A stretch of DNA of 64,000 bases from Arthrobacter sp. H-02-3 (GTDB lineage Bacteria > Actinomycetota > Actinomycetes > Actinomycetales > Micrococcaceae): assembly GCF_003097355.1 (NCBI RefSeq), contig NZ_PYUI01000002.1:124001-188000 (forward strand), in the 5' to 3' direction. This document shows, piece after piece, positions 41,369 through 50,907 of this stretch. Made by a program: the position numbers and the translations under genes. Under the pieces are notes generated by a model. That model ran no database searches and had not been told where the DNA came from. It saw only the letters and a list, made by a program, of their open reading frames with translations. How positions within the stretch are numbered: position 1 is the stretch's first letter; each line of letters starts with the position of its first letter.

Positions 41369-41812
41369 AGTGACCAGGCGCTAGCGCCGGCCCTTGACGG
41401 AACCAATGGGGCTCCTTCGGATTTCCCGCGGGATACTCCGAGTGATCCCGCTGCCACTTGTAGGAACGGGTGGCACTCCGACCCCGTCCGGTAGAGGGTC
41501 GCTCACCGCTCTGCACATTCCAACTTCGGTGTCCGGCTCCCCACCAATAGGGCAATGTACGTTTACCCCGCACGGTGAGCATGCACGCTGAACGGGGGTC
41601 AACTGCAACTGTCTGTTCCGTCTCATATCCCTTGGGATACGAGAGGTCTCACAGGCTTGCCCCGCGGGAGTATGTTCCTGTCTAATCCCGGCACTTGCCC
41701 AAGGGTAGACAGGCCTCCGTCGGACACAACTCCGCAAGCTTCGCCAGCAACCAAAACAACGGGGAGAAAAAAGCTGGTTGGCAGACTGCCAAGCCTGACT
41801 CCTACCGCTTGA

Positions 41813-42238
<426 letters not shown>

Positions 42239-42290
42239 GTGCTTCCACCGGGCGCGTCCGCTGTGGCCCGCCCGGACCGGTGCGTCGGTG

Positions 42291-43079
42291 TCAGGCGGTA
42301 CCGTCGCCCAGGACATAGGTCTTCAAGTCATCCAGGGTCTGCTGCATGTGCGCGTCCATGGCATCGCGGGCGCGGTGCGGATCCCGTGAGGCCAGGGCAT
42401 CCGCGATGTTCTGGTGGTGTCCGATTGCATGCTCCTGGATGTCCGGCACCTTGGACGTTTCCGTCCGCCGCTTCTCCAGGACGCGGTGCAGCGGCTCGAA
42501 CAACACAGCGACGAAGACGTTGTCCGACGCCTGCAGGATGAGGTCGTGGAAGGCCAGATCCGCCTCCACGAAGGCCGCCAGGTCGTTGCGCTCGTGCGCC
42601 AGCCGCATCTTTTCCACGTGCGCGCGGAGGGTCTGGATGTCCGAATCCGCCATCCGTCCGGCGGCCAGCTCGCAGGCGCCCGTCTCCAGCATCCGGCGCA
42701 GCTCGATGAGCTGAATAGCGGCGGAGGCGTCGTTGGTGCCTTCCGAGGCCGCCCGCAGCACCGCGTCGAGGGAGCCCCAGCGGTTTACCGGGTTCACGAA
42801 CGTGCCCCGGCCGCGTTCCACGCTGAGAATCCGCTGGGCTTCGAGGGTCTTCATGGCCTCGCGGACCGTCATTCGGCTGACCTCGTGCCGGGAGCTGAGC
42901 TCCAGTTCGCCGGGGACGCTCGCGCCGGGCGGAAATTCGCCGGCAATGATCCGGTCCAGCAGTTCATCGGCCACTACGCCGACCAGCGATTTCCTAGCCA
43001 ATTCTCCCCGTCCAGCGACTCCGCTTTGCCTGAAGCTCTGCCTGATGTTTTGTCTCACGGCATGTTCCCTGATGGCCAA
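42291..43079 (-). CDS. FadR/GntR-type (FCD) transcriptional regulator
   Basis: Up to 262 residues. The GntR winged helix is SLVGVVADELLDRIIAGEFPPGASVPGELELSSRHEVSRMTVREAMKTLEAQRILSVERGRGTFV. The FCD ligand-binding domain follows with the His ligands typical of the family (AFHDLILQASDN, HHQNIADAL, DAHMQQTL). It is divergent from the sugar-acid operon and almost certainly regulates it. The start is unclear: TTG 43079 and GTG 43058 are both in frame, and the N-terminal 30 residues are low in similarity. Confidence 0.92.
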   Translation of the reverse strand: MAIREHAVRQNIRQSFRQSGVAGRGELARKSLVGVVADELLDRIIAGEFPPGASVPGELELSSRHEVSRMTVREAMKTLEAQRILSVERGRGTFVNPVNRWGSLDAVLRAASEGTNDASAAIQLIELRRMLETGACELAAGRMADSDIQTLRAHVEKMRLAHERNDLAAFVEADLAFHDLILQASDNVFVAVLFEPLHRVLEKRRTETSKVPDIQEHAIGHHQNIADALASRDPHRARDAMDAHMQQTLDDLKTYVLGDGTA

Positions 43080-43126
43080 GTCTACTTGCGCGTCGTTGTG
43101 CCATATGCCACACTAACACTCGGAAA

Positions 43127-43145
43127 TAAGATGTCTGACATCTTA
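43127..43145. promoter_or_regulatory. FadR-type operator palindrome
   Basis: TAAGATGTCTGACATCTTA has perfect 9-bp arms (TAAGATGTC/GACATCTTA) around a central T, between the divergent regulator and kinase genes. It fits the GntR/FCD type of operator, and both promoters fall close to it. Confidence 0.75.
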
Positions 43146-43219
43146 CATTTAGCCTCAACTCCGGTTCCCTCCCGGGCCGTAGCTTTTCACCGATAGATCC
43201 CCACACAATGGAGTGCATA

Positions 43220-44707
43220 GTGCCCCTCGAAGCAGACGTGCTGGCCGCTTTCCCCGCGGAAGTACAGATCCCCGCCCGGCTAGTGGCAGACAGCGTGGCC
43301 GCCTCGTCCGAGGCGTCCCCCCGCGTCCTGGTAGTGCTCGACGACGACCCCACCGGCACCCAGTCCGTGGCGAACCTGCCGGTTCTCACGCGCTGGGACG
43401 TGGCGGACTTCGCCTGGGCCTTCGGCTACGAAGTCAACGGCCAGCGCCAGCGCGCGGTCTACGTGCTGACCAACACCCGCAGCCTTGACCCGGCAGAGGC
43501 GGCGTCCCGCAACGAGGAGATCGTCCGGAACGCCCTCGCGGCCGCCGCATCGGCTGATCCGGCACTGCGGCTTAGCTTCGTCAGTCGCAGCGATTCCACC
43601 CTCCGCGGCCACTACCCGCTCGAACCCGACGTCATCGCCGCCACCGTCACCGCCGTCAACGGCGAGACGACGGACGGCGTCGTGATTGTTCCCGCGTTCC
43701 CCGATGCCGGCCGCGTGACCATCGGCGGCGTGCACTTCATGCGCGGCACGGGCGAGGACGCCGGACAGCTCACCCCCGTGGCCGAAACCGAATTCGCCCG
43801 GGACGCCAGCTTCGGTTTCGCCAATTCGGAGATGGCCAAGTACGTCGAGGAAAAGTCGAAGGGCCGGTTCCCCGCGGATTCGGTGATCGTGCTGGATCTG
43901 GACATCATCCGTGCCTCAAATGATCCGCTGATCTCCGCCAAGGCCATTGCCGACGCCATCGAACCGGCCACCGACTCCACGCCGATCGTGGCGGACATCG
44001 TCACCGAAAACGATCTCCGCGCCCTGGCCCTGGGCCTGGAAGAAGCAGAGCGCCGCGGCAAGAAACTGCTCTACCGCGTAGGGCCGCCCTTTGTCCGGGC
44101 ACGGATCGGCCAGGAAATCCGCACCGAACTCAGCGGAGACGAAGCATATGCCGGCAACACGCCGTCGGAGGCCGGCGGCCTGATCGTCGTCGGCTCCCAT
44201 GTCGGCGTCACCACCCGCCAGCTCAACGCACTCACCGAGCAGCACAGCGCGGCGCGGATCGTGGAGATCGACGTCGAACAGCTGCTCGGCGACAACGCGG
44301 GGGCGTACCTCGACGAAACCGTCGGCACGGTGGTCGCTGCCCTCCGCGCCGGCGACGTGATCGTCCACACCAGCCGGCTGCTGATCAAGACCTCCGACGC
44401 CGCCGAAAGCCTGCGGATCGCCCGCACCGTCTCAGCCGCCGTCGTCGCCGTGGTGAACCGCACACTCAAGACCTTCCCGCCCCGCTTCGTGATCGCCAAG
44501 GGCGGCATCACGTCCTCGGACGTCGCCGCGCACGGCCTGGAAATCCGCCACGCAATCGTCCGCGGACCCATGCTGCCGGGCATCGTGAGCCTCTGGGAGC
44601 CGATGGACGGCCCGGCCAAGGGCATCCCGTACATCGTCTTCGCCGGCAACGTCGGCGACGACCAGTCCTTGGCCCAGGTCACCCGCAAGCTCAGCAGCAC
44701 CTTCTGA
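43220..44707 (+). CDS. otnK: Four-carbon acid sugar kinase (DUF1537/OtnK-type)
   Basis: 495-residue kinase that by family phosphorylates a 2- or 3-oxo-tetronate. The N-terminal domain begins VLVVLDDDPTGTQSVANLPVLTRW, and the C-terminal nucleotide-binding domain contains FVIAKGGITSSDVAAHGLEIR. GTG 43220 has GGAG six bases upstream; ATG 43208 is also in frame but has no SD. It heads the operon kinase, dehydrogenase, permease, aldolase, controlled by the divergent FadR-type gene. Confidence 0.92.
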   Translation: MPLEADVLAAFPAEVQIPARLVADSVAASSEASPRVLVVLDDDPTGTQSVANLPVLTRWDVADFAWAFGYEVNGQRQRAVYVLTNTRSLDPAEAASRNEEIVRNALAAAASADPALRLSFVSRSDSTLRGHYPLEPDVIAATVTAVNGETTDGVVIVPAFPDAGRVTIGGVHFMRGTGEDAGQLTPVAETEFARDASFGFANSEMAKYVEEKSKGRFPADSVIVLDLDIIRASNDPLISAKAIADAIEPATDSTPIVADIVTENDLRALALGLEEAERRGKKLLYRVGPPFVRARIGQEIRTELSGDEAYAGNTPSEAGGLIVVGSHVGVTTRQLNALTEQHSAARIVEIDVEQLLGDNAGAYLDETVGTVVAALRAGDVIVHTSRLLIKTSDAAESLRIARTVSAAVVAVVNRTLKTFPPRFVIAKGGITSSDVAAHGLEIRHAIVRGPMLPGIVSLWEPMDGPAKGIPYIVFAGNVGDDQSLAQVTRKLSSTF

Positions 44708-44760
44708 ACCCCCGCTTTCCTTCCGCCTCTTTCCCCGCTTCAATTTCAATGGAGAAGATC

Positions 44761-45660
44761 ATGACCACCGATTACAAAGTCACCGTTCTGGGCCTGGGCG
44801 CCATGGGACTGCCCATGGCCGCGCGCCTCGCCACCCGGCTGACCGTCCACGGCTTCGACATCGCCGAGCCCCGCCTCGCGCTCGCCCAGGAAGCAGGGGT
44901 CCGCACCTTCGGATCCGCCCGCGAAGCCGCCGAGGGCGCCGACGCCCTGCTGCTGGCGGTGCGCAACGGCGAACAGCTGGACGACGTCCTCTTCGGCGAG
45001 CACGGCGTGGCCGCCGTCCTGAAGCCGGGCGCCGTCGTGATCCTTGGCAGCACCGTGGGCACCGAAGCCATCCCGGCCACCGTTGCCCGCCTCGCCGAGC
45101 ACGGCGTGGCCCTGGTTGACGCACCGCTCTCCGGCGGCCCGAAGCGCGCCGGGGAAGGCGACCTCCTGATCGTCGTCGGCGCCGAGCCGGCCGCCCTCGA
45201 AACCGCCCGCCCCGTCCTGGAGCTCCTCGCCTCCACCCTGACCGTGGTGGGTGACAAGCCCGGCGACGGCCAGGCTCTCAAGACCGTCAACCAGCTGCTC
45301 TGCGGCGTCCACATCGCCGCCGCTGCCGAGGCAATGGCGCTGGCAGACGCCCTGGGCCTGGATCAGGCCAAGACACTCGCTGCCCTCGAGGCCGGCGCGG
45401 CGGGCTCCTTCATGCTCTCCAACCGCGGCCCGCGCATCCTGGAGGCCTACACCGAGGACGGCGCCGAGGTTCTCAGCCGCCTGGACATCTTCGTCAAGGA
45501 CATGGGGATTGTCGGCAAGGCCACCCGCGCCGCCGGCCTCGCCGCCCCCGTGGCCGCCGCCGCCGAGCAGCTCTACCTCCTCGGCCAGGCCCAGGGCCTC
45601 GCCGCCGCTGACGACTCCGCCGTCATCAAGGTCGTCGCACCCAGCAAGCGCACCGCCTAG
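44761..45660 (+). CDS. ltnD: LtnD-type NAD-dependent dehydrogenase (3-hydroxyisobutyrate dehydrogenase family)
   Basis: 299-residue beta-hydroxyacid dehydrogenase. The Rossmann motif GLGAMGLPMAARL opens the protein; DAPLSGGPKRAGEGDL and the catalytic-lysine region KTVNQLLCGVHIAA follow. Next to an OtnK kinase this is best read as oxidising a tetronate (threonate-like) acid. The ATG at 44761 has GGAG six bases upstream. Confidence 0.9.
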   Translation: MTTDYKVTVLGLGAMGLPMAARLATRLTVHGFDIAEPRLALAQEAGVRTFGSAREAAEGADALLLAVRNGEQLDDVLFGEHGVAAVLKPGAVVILGSTVGTEAIPATVARLAEHGVALVDAPLSGGPKRAGEGDLLIVVGAEPAALETARPVLELLASTLTVVGDKPGDGQALKTVNQLLCGVHIAAAAEAMALADALGLDQAKTLAALEAGAAGSFMLSNRGPRILEAYTEDGAEVLSRLDIFVKDMGIVGKATRAAGLAAPVAAAAEQLYLLGQAQGLAAADDSAVIKVVAPSKRTA

Positions 45661-45773
45661 ACAGCCCTTCATCAGCCGGCGAGGGCGGATCCCCTCCGCC
45701 GTCACCGGCCCCCTCCCCGCCACTTTTCCCGACGACGTATCGACGACCTTCCTGTCAAAGGAGACACTCCCTC

Positions 45774-47240
45774 ATGACCCCCCTGCTCAATTTCCTGATG
45801 GTGCGCGCCGCCGACGCGCCCGTCATCAAGCCGGCCGTGCAGCTGGGAACTCCGCTGCTGCTGACCATCGCGGCTGCCGGCGTCGCCCTGCTGCTGATCA
45901 TGATCATCCGCTTCAAGATCCAGGCCTTCGTGGCCCTGCTGACCGTCAGCATCCTGGTGGCCGTCGCCGCGCAGATCCCGCTCAAAGACGTCTTCACCGT
46001 GGTGGCCAACGGCGTGGGAAGCACCATGGGCAAGGTCGCGCTCCTCATCGCCCTCGGCGCCATCCTGGGGCGCATGATCGAAATCTCCGGCGGCGTGCAG
46101 TCCCTCGCCGACCACTTCACCGCCAAGCTCGGCGCCAGGCGCGTGGCCGTGGCCCTCACCGCCGTGGGCTTCCTCGTCGCGATTCCGGTGTTCTTCGAAG
46201 TCGGCATCATCGTGCTGGTGCCGATCGTCTACGCGTTCGCCAAGATCGCCAACGTCCACCCGGTCAAGTTCGGCCTGCCCATGGCCGGCATCATGCTGGC
46301 CATCCACGTGGCCGTGCCGCCGCACCCGGGCATTGTGGCCGGTGCCGGCGTGCTCGGCGCCGACATCGGACTGATCGCCCTGATCTCGCTGACGATCTGT
46401 GTCCCGCTGGGCTTCCTGTCCTACTGGGTTGCGTCCATCATGAACCGCAAGAACTACGATCTGCTGCCCACCGTCAAAGCCCAGGTGGACGAGTTCGGCT
46501 CCGATTCCCTGGTCCGCGTCGGCCACGAGGGCCCGGGCAGCAAAGCCATGGCCGCGCCCCGCCCCGGACTGATCATCTTCCTCATCGCCACCCCCATCGT
46601 GCTGATCCTCCTCGGCACCGTCGGAACCCTCGTGATCGACAAGAACAACTTCTGGTACGGCGTCTCTGCCTTCGTCGGCAACCCCGTCTTCGCCCTCCTC
46701 GTCGCTGTGGCGCTCTGCTTCTTCCTCCTGGCCGTCCGCCGCCGGTGGTCGCTGACAGCAACCGGAGAAATCTTCGAAGGCGCCCTGCCCCCGATCGCCT
46801 CCATCCTCATGGTGGTCGCCGCCGGCGGCGTCTTCGGCAGCGTCCTGCAGGTGAGCGGCATCGGGGCGGCGCTCTCCGAGTCCCTCGACACCCTCGGGGT
46901 TCCGCTGCTGCTGCTCGGCTTCATCATCTCGCTTGCCCTCCGCGCCGCCCAGGGCTCGGCCACGGTAGCGATCGTCACCACGGCCGGCCTGCTCTCCTCG
47001 GCCGTCGCCGGCGGCGGCTACACCCCGGCCCAGATTGCCGTGATCGTGATCGCCATCGGCTTCGGCGCCCTCGGTCTGTCCCACGTGACCGACGCCGGCT
47101 TCTGGGTGGTTGTGCGGTACTACGGCCTGACCGTCGCCGACGGCCTCAGGACCTGGACCGTGCTCACCACCGTGCTGGGACTGGCAGGGTTCGCCCTGAC
47201 GTTCGTGGCCTGGATGCTGGTGGGAGGCCTGAGCGCCTGA
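45774..47240 (+). CDS. GntP-family sugar-acid permease
   Basis: 488-residue membrane protein with about 12 hydrophobic segments. Family signatures include GALILGRMIEISGGVQSLADHF (as GAILGRMIEISGG) and the conserved VPPHPGIVAGAG; ending HVTDAGFWVVVRYYGLTVADGLRTW. It takes up gluconate-like acids; here probably the operon's C4 acid. AAAGGAG is 10 bases before the ATG. Its TGA overlaps the aldolase ATG. Confidence 0.93.
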   Translation: MTPLLNFLMVRAADAPVIKPAVQLGTPLLLTIAAAGVALLLIMIIRFKIQAFVALLTVSILVAVAAQIPLKDVFTVVANGVGSTMGKVALLIALGAILGRMIEISGGVQSLADHFTAKLGARRVAVALTAVGFLVAIPVFFEVGIIVLVPIVYAFAKIANVHPVKFGLPMAGIMLAIHVAVPPHPGIVAGAGVLGADIGLIALISLTICVPLGFLSYWVASIMNRKNYDLLPTVKAQVDEFGSDSLVRVGHEGPGSKAMAAPRPGLIIFLIATPIVLILLGTVGTLVIDKNNFWYGVSAFVGNPVFALLVAVALCFFLLAVRRRWSLTATGEIFEGALPPIASILMVVAAGGVFGSVLQVSGIGAALSESLDTLGVPLLLLGFIISLALRAAQGSATVAIVTTAGLLSSAVAGGGYTPAQIAVIVIAIGFGALGLSHVTDAGFWVVVRYYGLTVADGLRTWTVLTTVLGLAGFALTFVAWMLVGGLSA

Positions 47241-48124
47241 TGCGTACCCGACTCGACGCCCTGGTCAGTGCCGCCCTGCAGCAGGGCTCGGCCGTGCCGG
47301 CGTTCACCTGCTACGACTTCACCACCGCGCTCGCCGTTGTGGCGGCGGCCGAAGAGGCCGGCCGGGGCGCCATCCTGCTTGTCGCGCCGAAGACCGCGGC
47401 CACGCCCAACGGGCTGCGGCTGATCGCCGCCCTCCGCGGGCTCGCCGACGCGGCCGGAGTACCGGTTGCGGTGCAGCTGGACCACGCCACCGATCCCCAG
47501 GTGATCGCCGAAGCCGTCACCGCGGGCGCCGACTCGGTGCTGATCGACGGATCCTCGCTGCCTTACGAGGAGAACATCGCCCTGGTCCGCGGCGTCCGAG
47601 CGGACCTCGCCGCGCAGGGCAATGCCGACGTCGTGATTGAAGCAGAACTCGGCGGACTGGCCGGGGACGAGGACCGGGCCTTCGGTACCGGCGCCGCAGA
47701 CGGCGCAGGCAGCGCCTCAGGGGAAGACCCCTCCGGCCTCACCGACTCCGCCCAGGTGGAGGACTTCGTGGCCCGCACGGGGGCGCAGCTGCTCGCCGTG
47801 GCCGTGGGCAACGTCCATGGAAAGTACAAGGGGGAACCCCGGCTGCGCTGGGACGTGCTGCAGGACATCGCCGTGCGGACCCGGATCCCGCTGGTCCTGC
47901 ATGGCGCCTCGGGCATCCCGGCGGCGGAACTGGTCAAGGCCGCGGCCATGAACGTGGGCAAGGTCAACTTCAACACCGAGCTGCGCACTGGCGTCCTGGC
48001 CGTCCTCGAGGAACAGACCGCCGCCCACAGGGCCGACGGCGAGAACCTCCAGGCATTGCTGGGCCTGTGGGATGCCTCCGCCCGGGGTTTCGCGGCCACC
48101 GCCCTCGCGACGCTCTCGCGCTGA
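47240..48124 (+). CDS. Class II (zinc) fructose-bisphosphate-aldolase-family enzyme
   Basis: 294-residue aldolase of the FbaA/KbaY/GatY family, which cleave to or make dihydroxyacetone phosphate. Zinc ligands are His82 (QLDHATD), Glu134-136 region (VIEAELGGL), His193 (VGNVHGKYKG) and His221 (VLHGASGI). NVGKVNFNTELR is the DHAP-phosphate loop. An acidic/Gly insert occurs at residues 143-170. In threonate operons the terminal step normally uses an unrelated OtnC enzyme, so this gene is unexpected here. ATGA overlap with the permease gene; no independent SD is needed. Confidence 0.88.
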   Translation: MRTRLDALVSAALQQGSAVPAFTCYDFTTALAVVAAAEEAGRGAILLVAPKTAATPNGLRLIAALRGLADAAGVPVAVQLDHATDPQVIAEAVTAGADSVLIDGSSLPYEENIALVRGVRADLAAQGNADVVIEAELGGLAGDEDRAFGTGAADGAGSASGEDPSGLTDSAQVEDFVARTGAQLLAVAVGNVHGKYKGEPRLRWDVLQDIAVRTRIPLVLHGASGIPAAELVKAAAMNVGKVNFNTELRTGVLAVLEEQTAAHRADGENLQALLGLWDASARGFAATALATLSR

Positions 48125-48183
48125 GCACGCCGGCAGCGCGCCACGGCGTGCGCGACGCCACTGCCCGTCGTCGTCCCGGCCCC

Positions 48184-48220
48184 CGGGTCCGCACCGCCTG
48201 ATCGCCGGTGCGGAACCGGG
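48184..48220. terminator. Hairpin after the sugar-acid operon
   Basis: CGGGTCCGCACCG pairs with CGGTGCGGAACCGG around a 9-base loop, 60 bases beyond the aldolase stop. No T tract follows. Confidence 0.5.
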
Positions 48221-48259
48221 CCGTAGGACCCCTCGCCGATAGGCCTCCCAAGGCCGACA

Positions 48260-49636
48260 ATGGAGGCAACACAGCAGGCCTTCCCAGGGGGCGCCATGGT
48301 TCCACAGCAGCGGGCAACCGGCGGCCCGGCCCCGATGCCGGTCCGCGACCCGGTGATTGACCTTGCCAGGTTCTTCTGCCTGACACTTGTGGTGGTCGGA
48401 CACACCATGATGGTGAGTCCCGTCCTGCACGCTGACGGCACTGTGACCAGCGAAAACACCCTGGGCAATGAGCACTGGTTCGAACCCGTCGTGTGGGTCC
48501 TTCAGATCATGCCGCTGTTCTTTGTGGCCGGCGGAATCACCGGGCTGCAGTCCTGGCGGCGGCTGCGGGCCAGGGGCGGCAGCGCCTTCGATTTCATGCA
48601 GATGCGGCTGCTGCGGCTGATCCGTCCTGCTGCCGTACTGCTGGCCGTTATGTTCACCGGCCTGTCGCTGGCCCTGCTTTCGGGGGTTGACCCTCAGGTG
48701 ATCCAGTTACTCACCAGCGGGGCGGGAATGCCGTTGTGGTTCCTCGCCGCGTACCTCGCCGCGCAACTCAACCTTCCCTGGCTGGCGGGCCTGCATGCGC
48801 GCGCGCCCTGGCTGACCCTCGCCGGGCTGATTTCCCTGGTGGTGACGGTCGACTGCCTGCGGGGGGTGCTGCCGCAACTTGCCTACCTCAATATGGTGTT
48901 CGTGTGGTGCGCTGTCCAGCAGCTCGGATTCATCGTGGCCGACACTCGAGGGCCGAAGCCGGGCGGGCTGGCATTGTTTGGCCTCATGGTCGCCTGCAAC
49001 CTGCTGCTGGGACTTCTCGTGCTGCTGGGGCTGTACTCCGGGAACATGCTGGTGAACCTCAACCCGCCCAATCTGACGCTGGTGCTCCTAGGGATCTCGC
49101 AAGCCGCCGCACTCCAGCTCTTCCGGCCGGTGCTGTCCCGAATCGCGTCCCTGGCCTGGGTGGGCCGGCTGGTGGGCGTGGCTGGCAGTCGATCCATGAC
49201 GGTCTACCTGTGGCACCTGCCCCTGCTGGCGGCGATGTCCGGGGTGTTGCTGCTGACAGATTTTCCCCAGCCGGCCGGCGGATCCGCGGCATGGTGGTGG
49301 GGGCGTCCGCTGGTGCTGATGACCGTCATCGCGCTGTTGCTGCCGATTGTGGCGCTGTTCGGCCGGCTGGAGAATCGGCCGACGTCGTCCGGCCCGTCAC
49401 CGAGCCGCCCGGCGGCGGCTGTGCTGCTGGCCGCCGTCGCCGTTTTTGTTCCGGCGGTCCAAGCGGCGCTCAACGGGCTCACGCTGGGGCTCCTGGGCGG
49501 CGGCGCCGGGTGCTTCGCGCTCGCGGTCGTGCTGCTGGGACGGATTCCGGCCCGGCTCATTACGCCGGCCGAACGGTCCGGCGGACCAGAACCGCCATTG
49601 CCACACCCGCCATTAAGTGCCAATGTCGAACCATGA
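48260..49636 (+). CDS. Acyltransferase 3 family membrane protein
   Basis: 458-residue membrane protein with ten or more helices. The opening segment DPVIDLARFFCLTLVVVGHTMMV has the conserved Arg and GHT histidine of the acyltransferase-3 family, followed by WVLQIMPLFFVAGGITG and RLLRLIRPAAVLL. Such enzymes O-acylate extracellular glycans. Start taken at ATG 48260; an in-frame ATG at 48296 is possible. It overlaps the GNAT gene by four bases (ATGA), so they are coupled. Confidence 0.85.
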   Translation: MEATQQAFPGGAMVPQQRATGGPAPMPVRDPVIDLARFFCLTLVVVGHTMMVSPVLHADGTVTSENTLGNEHWFEPVVWVLQIMPLFFVAGGITGLQSWRRLRARGGSAFDFMQMRLLRLIRPAAVLLAVMFTGLSLALLSGVDPQVIQLLTSGAGMPLWFLAAYLAAQLNLPWLAGLHARAPWLTLAGLISLVVTVDCLRGVLPQLAYLNMVFVWCAVQQLGFIVADTRGPKPGGLALFGLMVACNLLLGLLVLLGLYSGNMLVNLNPPNLTLVLLGISQAAALQLFRPVLSRIASLAWVGRLVGVAGSRSMTVYLWHLPLLAAMSGVLLLTDFPQPAGGSAAWWWGRPLVLMTVIALLLPIVALFGRLENRPTSSGPSPSRPAAAVLLAAVAVFVPAVQAALNGLTLGLLGGGAGCFALAVVLLGRIPARLITPAERSGGPEPPLPHPPLSANVEP

Positions 49637-49977
49637 CGGAGAACTCGGCAGCCACGGAAGACCCCTTCAGCCCGGACGTTGCCACCACCCGCAACGACGA
49701 GCTGCACCGCTACGAGCTCCACGTCGGCGGCAAGCTCGCCGTCCAGGTGCGCTTCATCGACCGGCCGGGTCACATCGACTTCATCCACACGGACACGTCA
49801 CCGCAGTTCCAGGGCCAGGGGCTCGCGAAAGTGCTGGCGCATTTCGCCCTCGACGACGTGGTGGCCTCCGGCAAGCGGATCATCCCCAATTGCCCGTTCA
49901 TGTACCGTTATCTGCGCAGGCATGAGACGTACCACCAGTACGTGGACTGGCCGGAACGGGCACCCGAGGGAGCCTAG
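49633..49977 (+). CDS. Small GNAT-type N-acetyltransferase (YjdJ-like)
   Basis: 114-residue single-domain GNAT. The acetyl-CoA loop is PQFQGQGLAKVLAHFAL and the C-terminus RIIPNCPFMYRYLRRHETY fits the Gcn5-related short family. Start is the ATG overlapping the acyltransferase stop; the frame extends upstream only through that gene. Substrate unknown. Confidence 0.88.
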   Translation: MTENSAATEDPFSPDVATTRNDELHRYELHVGGKLAVQVRFIDRPGHIDFIHTDTSPQFQGQGLAKVLAHFALDDVVASGKRIIPNCPFMYRYLRRHETYHQYVDWPERAPEGA

Positions 49978-50120
49978 CCCCTCGGGCAGGGCGGCCCAGG
50001 CTGGCAGGGGCCCGGAACTGCCATGGGCGTCGGGCCCGGCTTGTGAGCCGGACAACAACCTCGTAAGGTTTGAGCAGAGTTATGCAGTTGGCTCTTGGAC
50101 AGGTCCCTTTGGAGAACCCC

Positions 50121-50882
50121 ATGAACCATAAACTGCGTGTGCTTGTCCGTGTCGACGTCGATCCCGCACATGTCACCCTCGAAGTCACCGGCTGCGTTAC
50201 CCAGTCTGATTCCGCTGCGCTCCTGCATATCGTGCGCCGCGCGTGCCGTCTCGGAGCGGGAGCCGAGGTGGTGATCAACCTCCACGGCGCCTCCCACCTG
50301 GATCCGGAAGTGCTGCTTGACCTTCGGCGGCTCGCGGACAGCGGACCCTTGCCGGCCCCTGACGCCAGGGACTCGGCCGTGCCCGTGCTGGTCCGACTCA
50401 CCCTCGACGAGCCGGCCGTTTTGCCCATCTGCCTCCTGCACGTGGGACCCGACGCCGAAGTCCTCGCCGGACTCGAGACCGATTTCCGAGCGGGCCCTGT
50501 CACCGTCTCGGCCGGCACCAGCGAACCGGCCGGACTGCTCGACGTCGGGTTCGGTTCCGGACCCGATTCCGGGCCGGGGGATGCCAACAGCCCGCTGGCC
50601 GCGGAAACCGGCGGAGTCAATGACTTCGGCACCATCAACGGGCTGGCGCTCTCGGAGTACTTCGAAGGCACGCTCGATCCAGCCGCCACGGTCCGTGCCT
50701 TGTCCGACACCGCGCTGTGCCGCCTCGCGGACGCCCTCTACCGTCACCTCGACACCAGCAGCCCGTCATTTGGCGCGCATACCTGGTACGAGCTCGCGGC
50801 CGAAGAGCTCCAGAACCGCCACCTGACGGAGGGGGAAGGCCCCGAGGAGGAAGAACTGGCGTCGGACACGGCCTTGGCCTGA
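50121..50882 (+). CDS. STAS-like domain protein, unknown function
   Basis: 253-residue soluble protein. Residues 1-75 look like a STAS/anti-sigma-antagonist fold (VRVDVDPAHVTLEVTGCVTQSDSAALLHIVRRACRLGAGAEVVINLHGASHLDPEVLLDLRRL), but no phosphorylatable Ser/Thr motif is certain. The rest is acidic and Gly-rich (GSGPDSGPGD). ATG 50121 has GGAGA upstream; an in-frame ATG 17 codons earlier has none. Function unknown. Confidence 0.72.
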   Translation: MNHKLRVLVRVDVDPAHVTLEVTGCVTQSDSAALLHIVRRACRLGAGAEVVINLHGASHLDPEVLLDLRRLADSGPLPAPDARDSAVPVLVRLTLDEPAVLPICLLHVGPDAEVLAGLETDFRAGPVTVSAGTSEPAGLLDVGFGSGPDSGPGDANSPLAAETGGVNDFGTINGLALSEYFEGTLDPAATVRALSDTALCRLADALYRHLDTSSPSFGAHTWYELAAEELQNRHLTEGEGPEEEELASDTALA

Positions 50883-50907
50883 GCCTGCACGAGGCTAGGC
50901 TGTCGCT

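Noticed and set aside
45251..47239. A long plus-strand frame preceding the aldolase in the same reading frame
   Set aside because: It runs out of phase through the dehydrogenase and permease; only the part from the ATG at 47240 has aldolase motifs.
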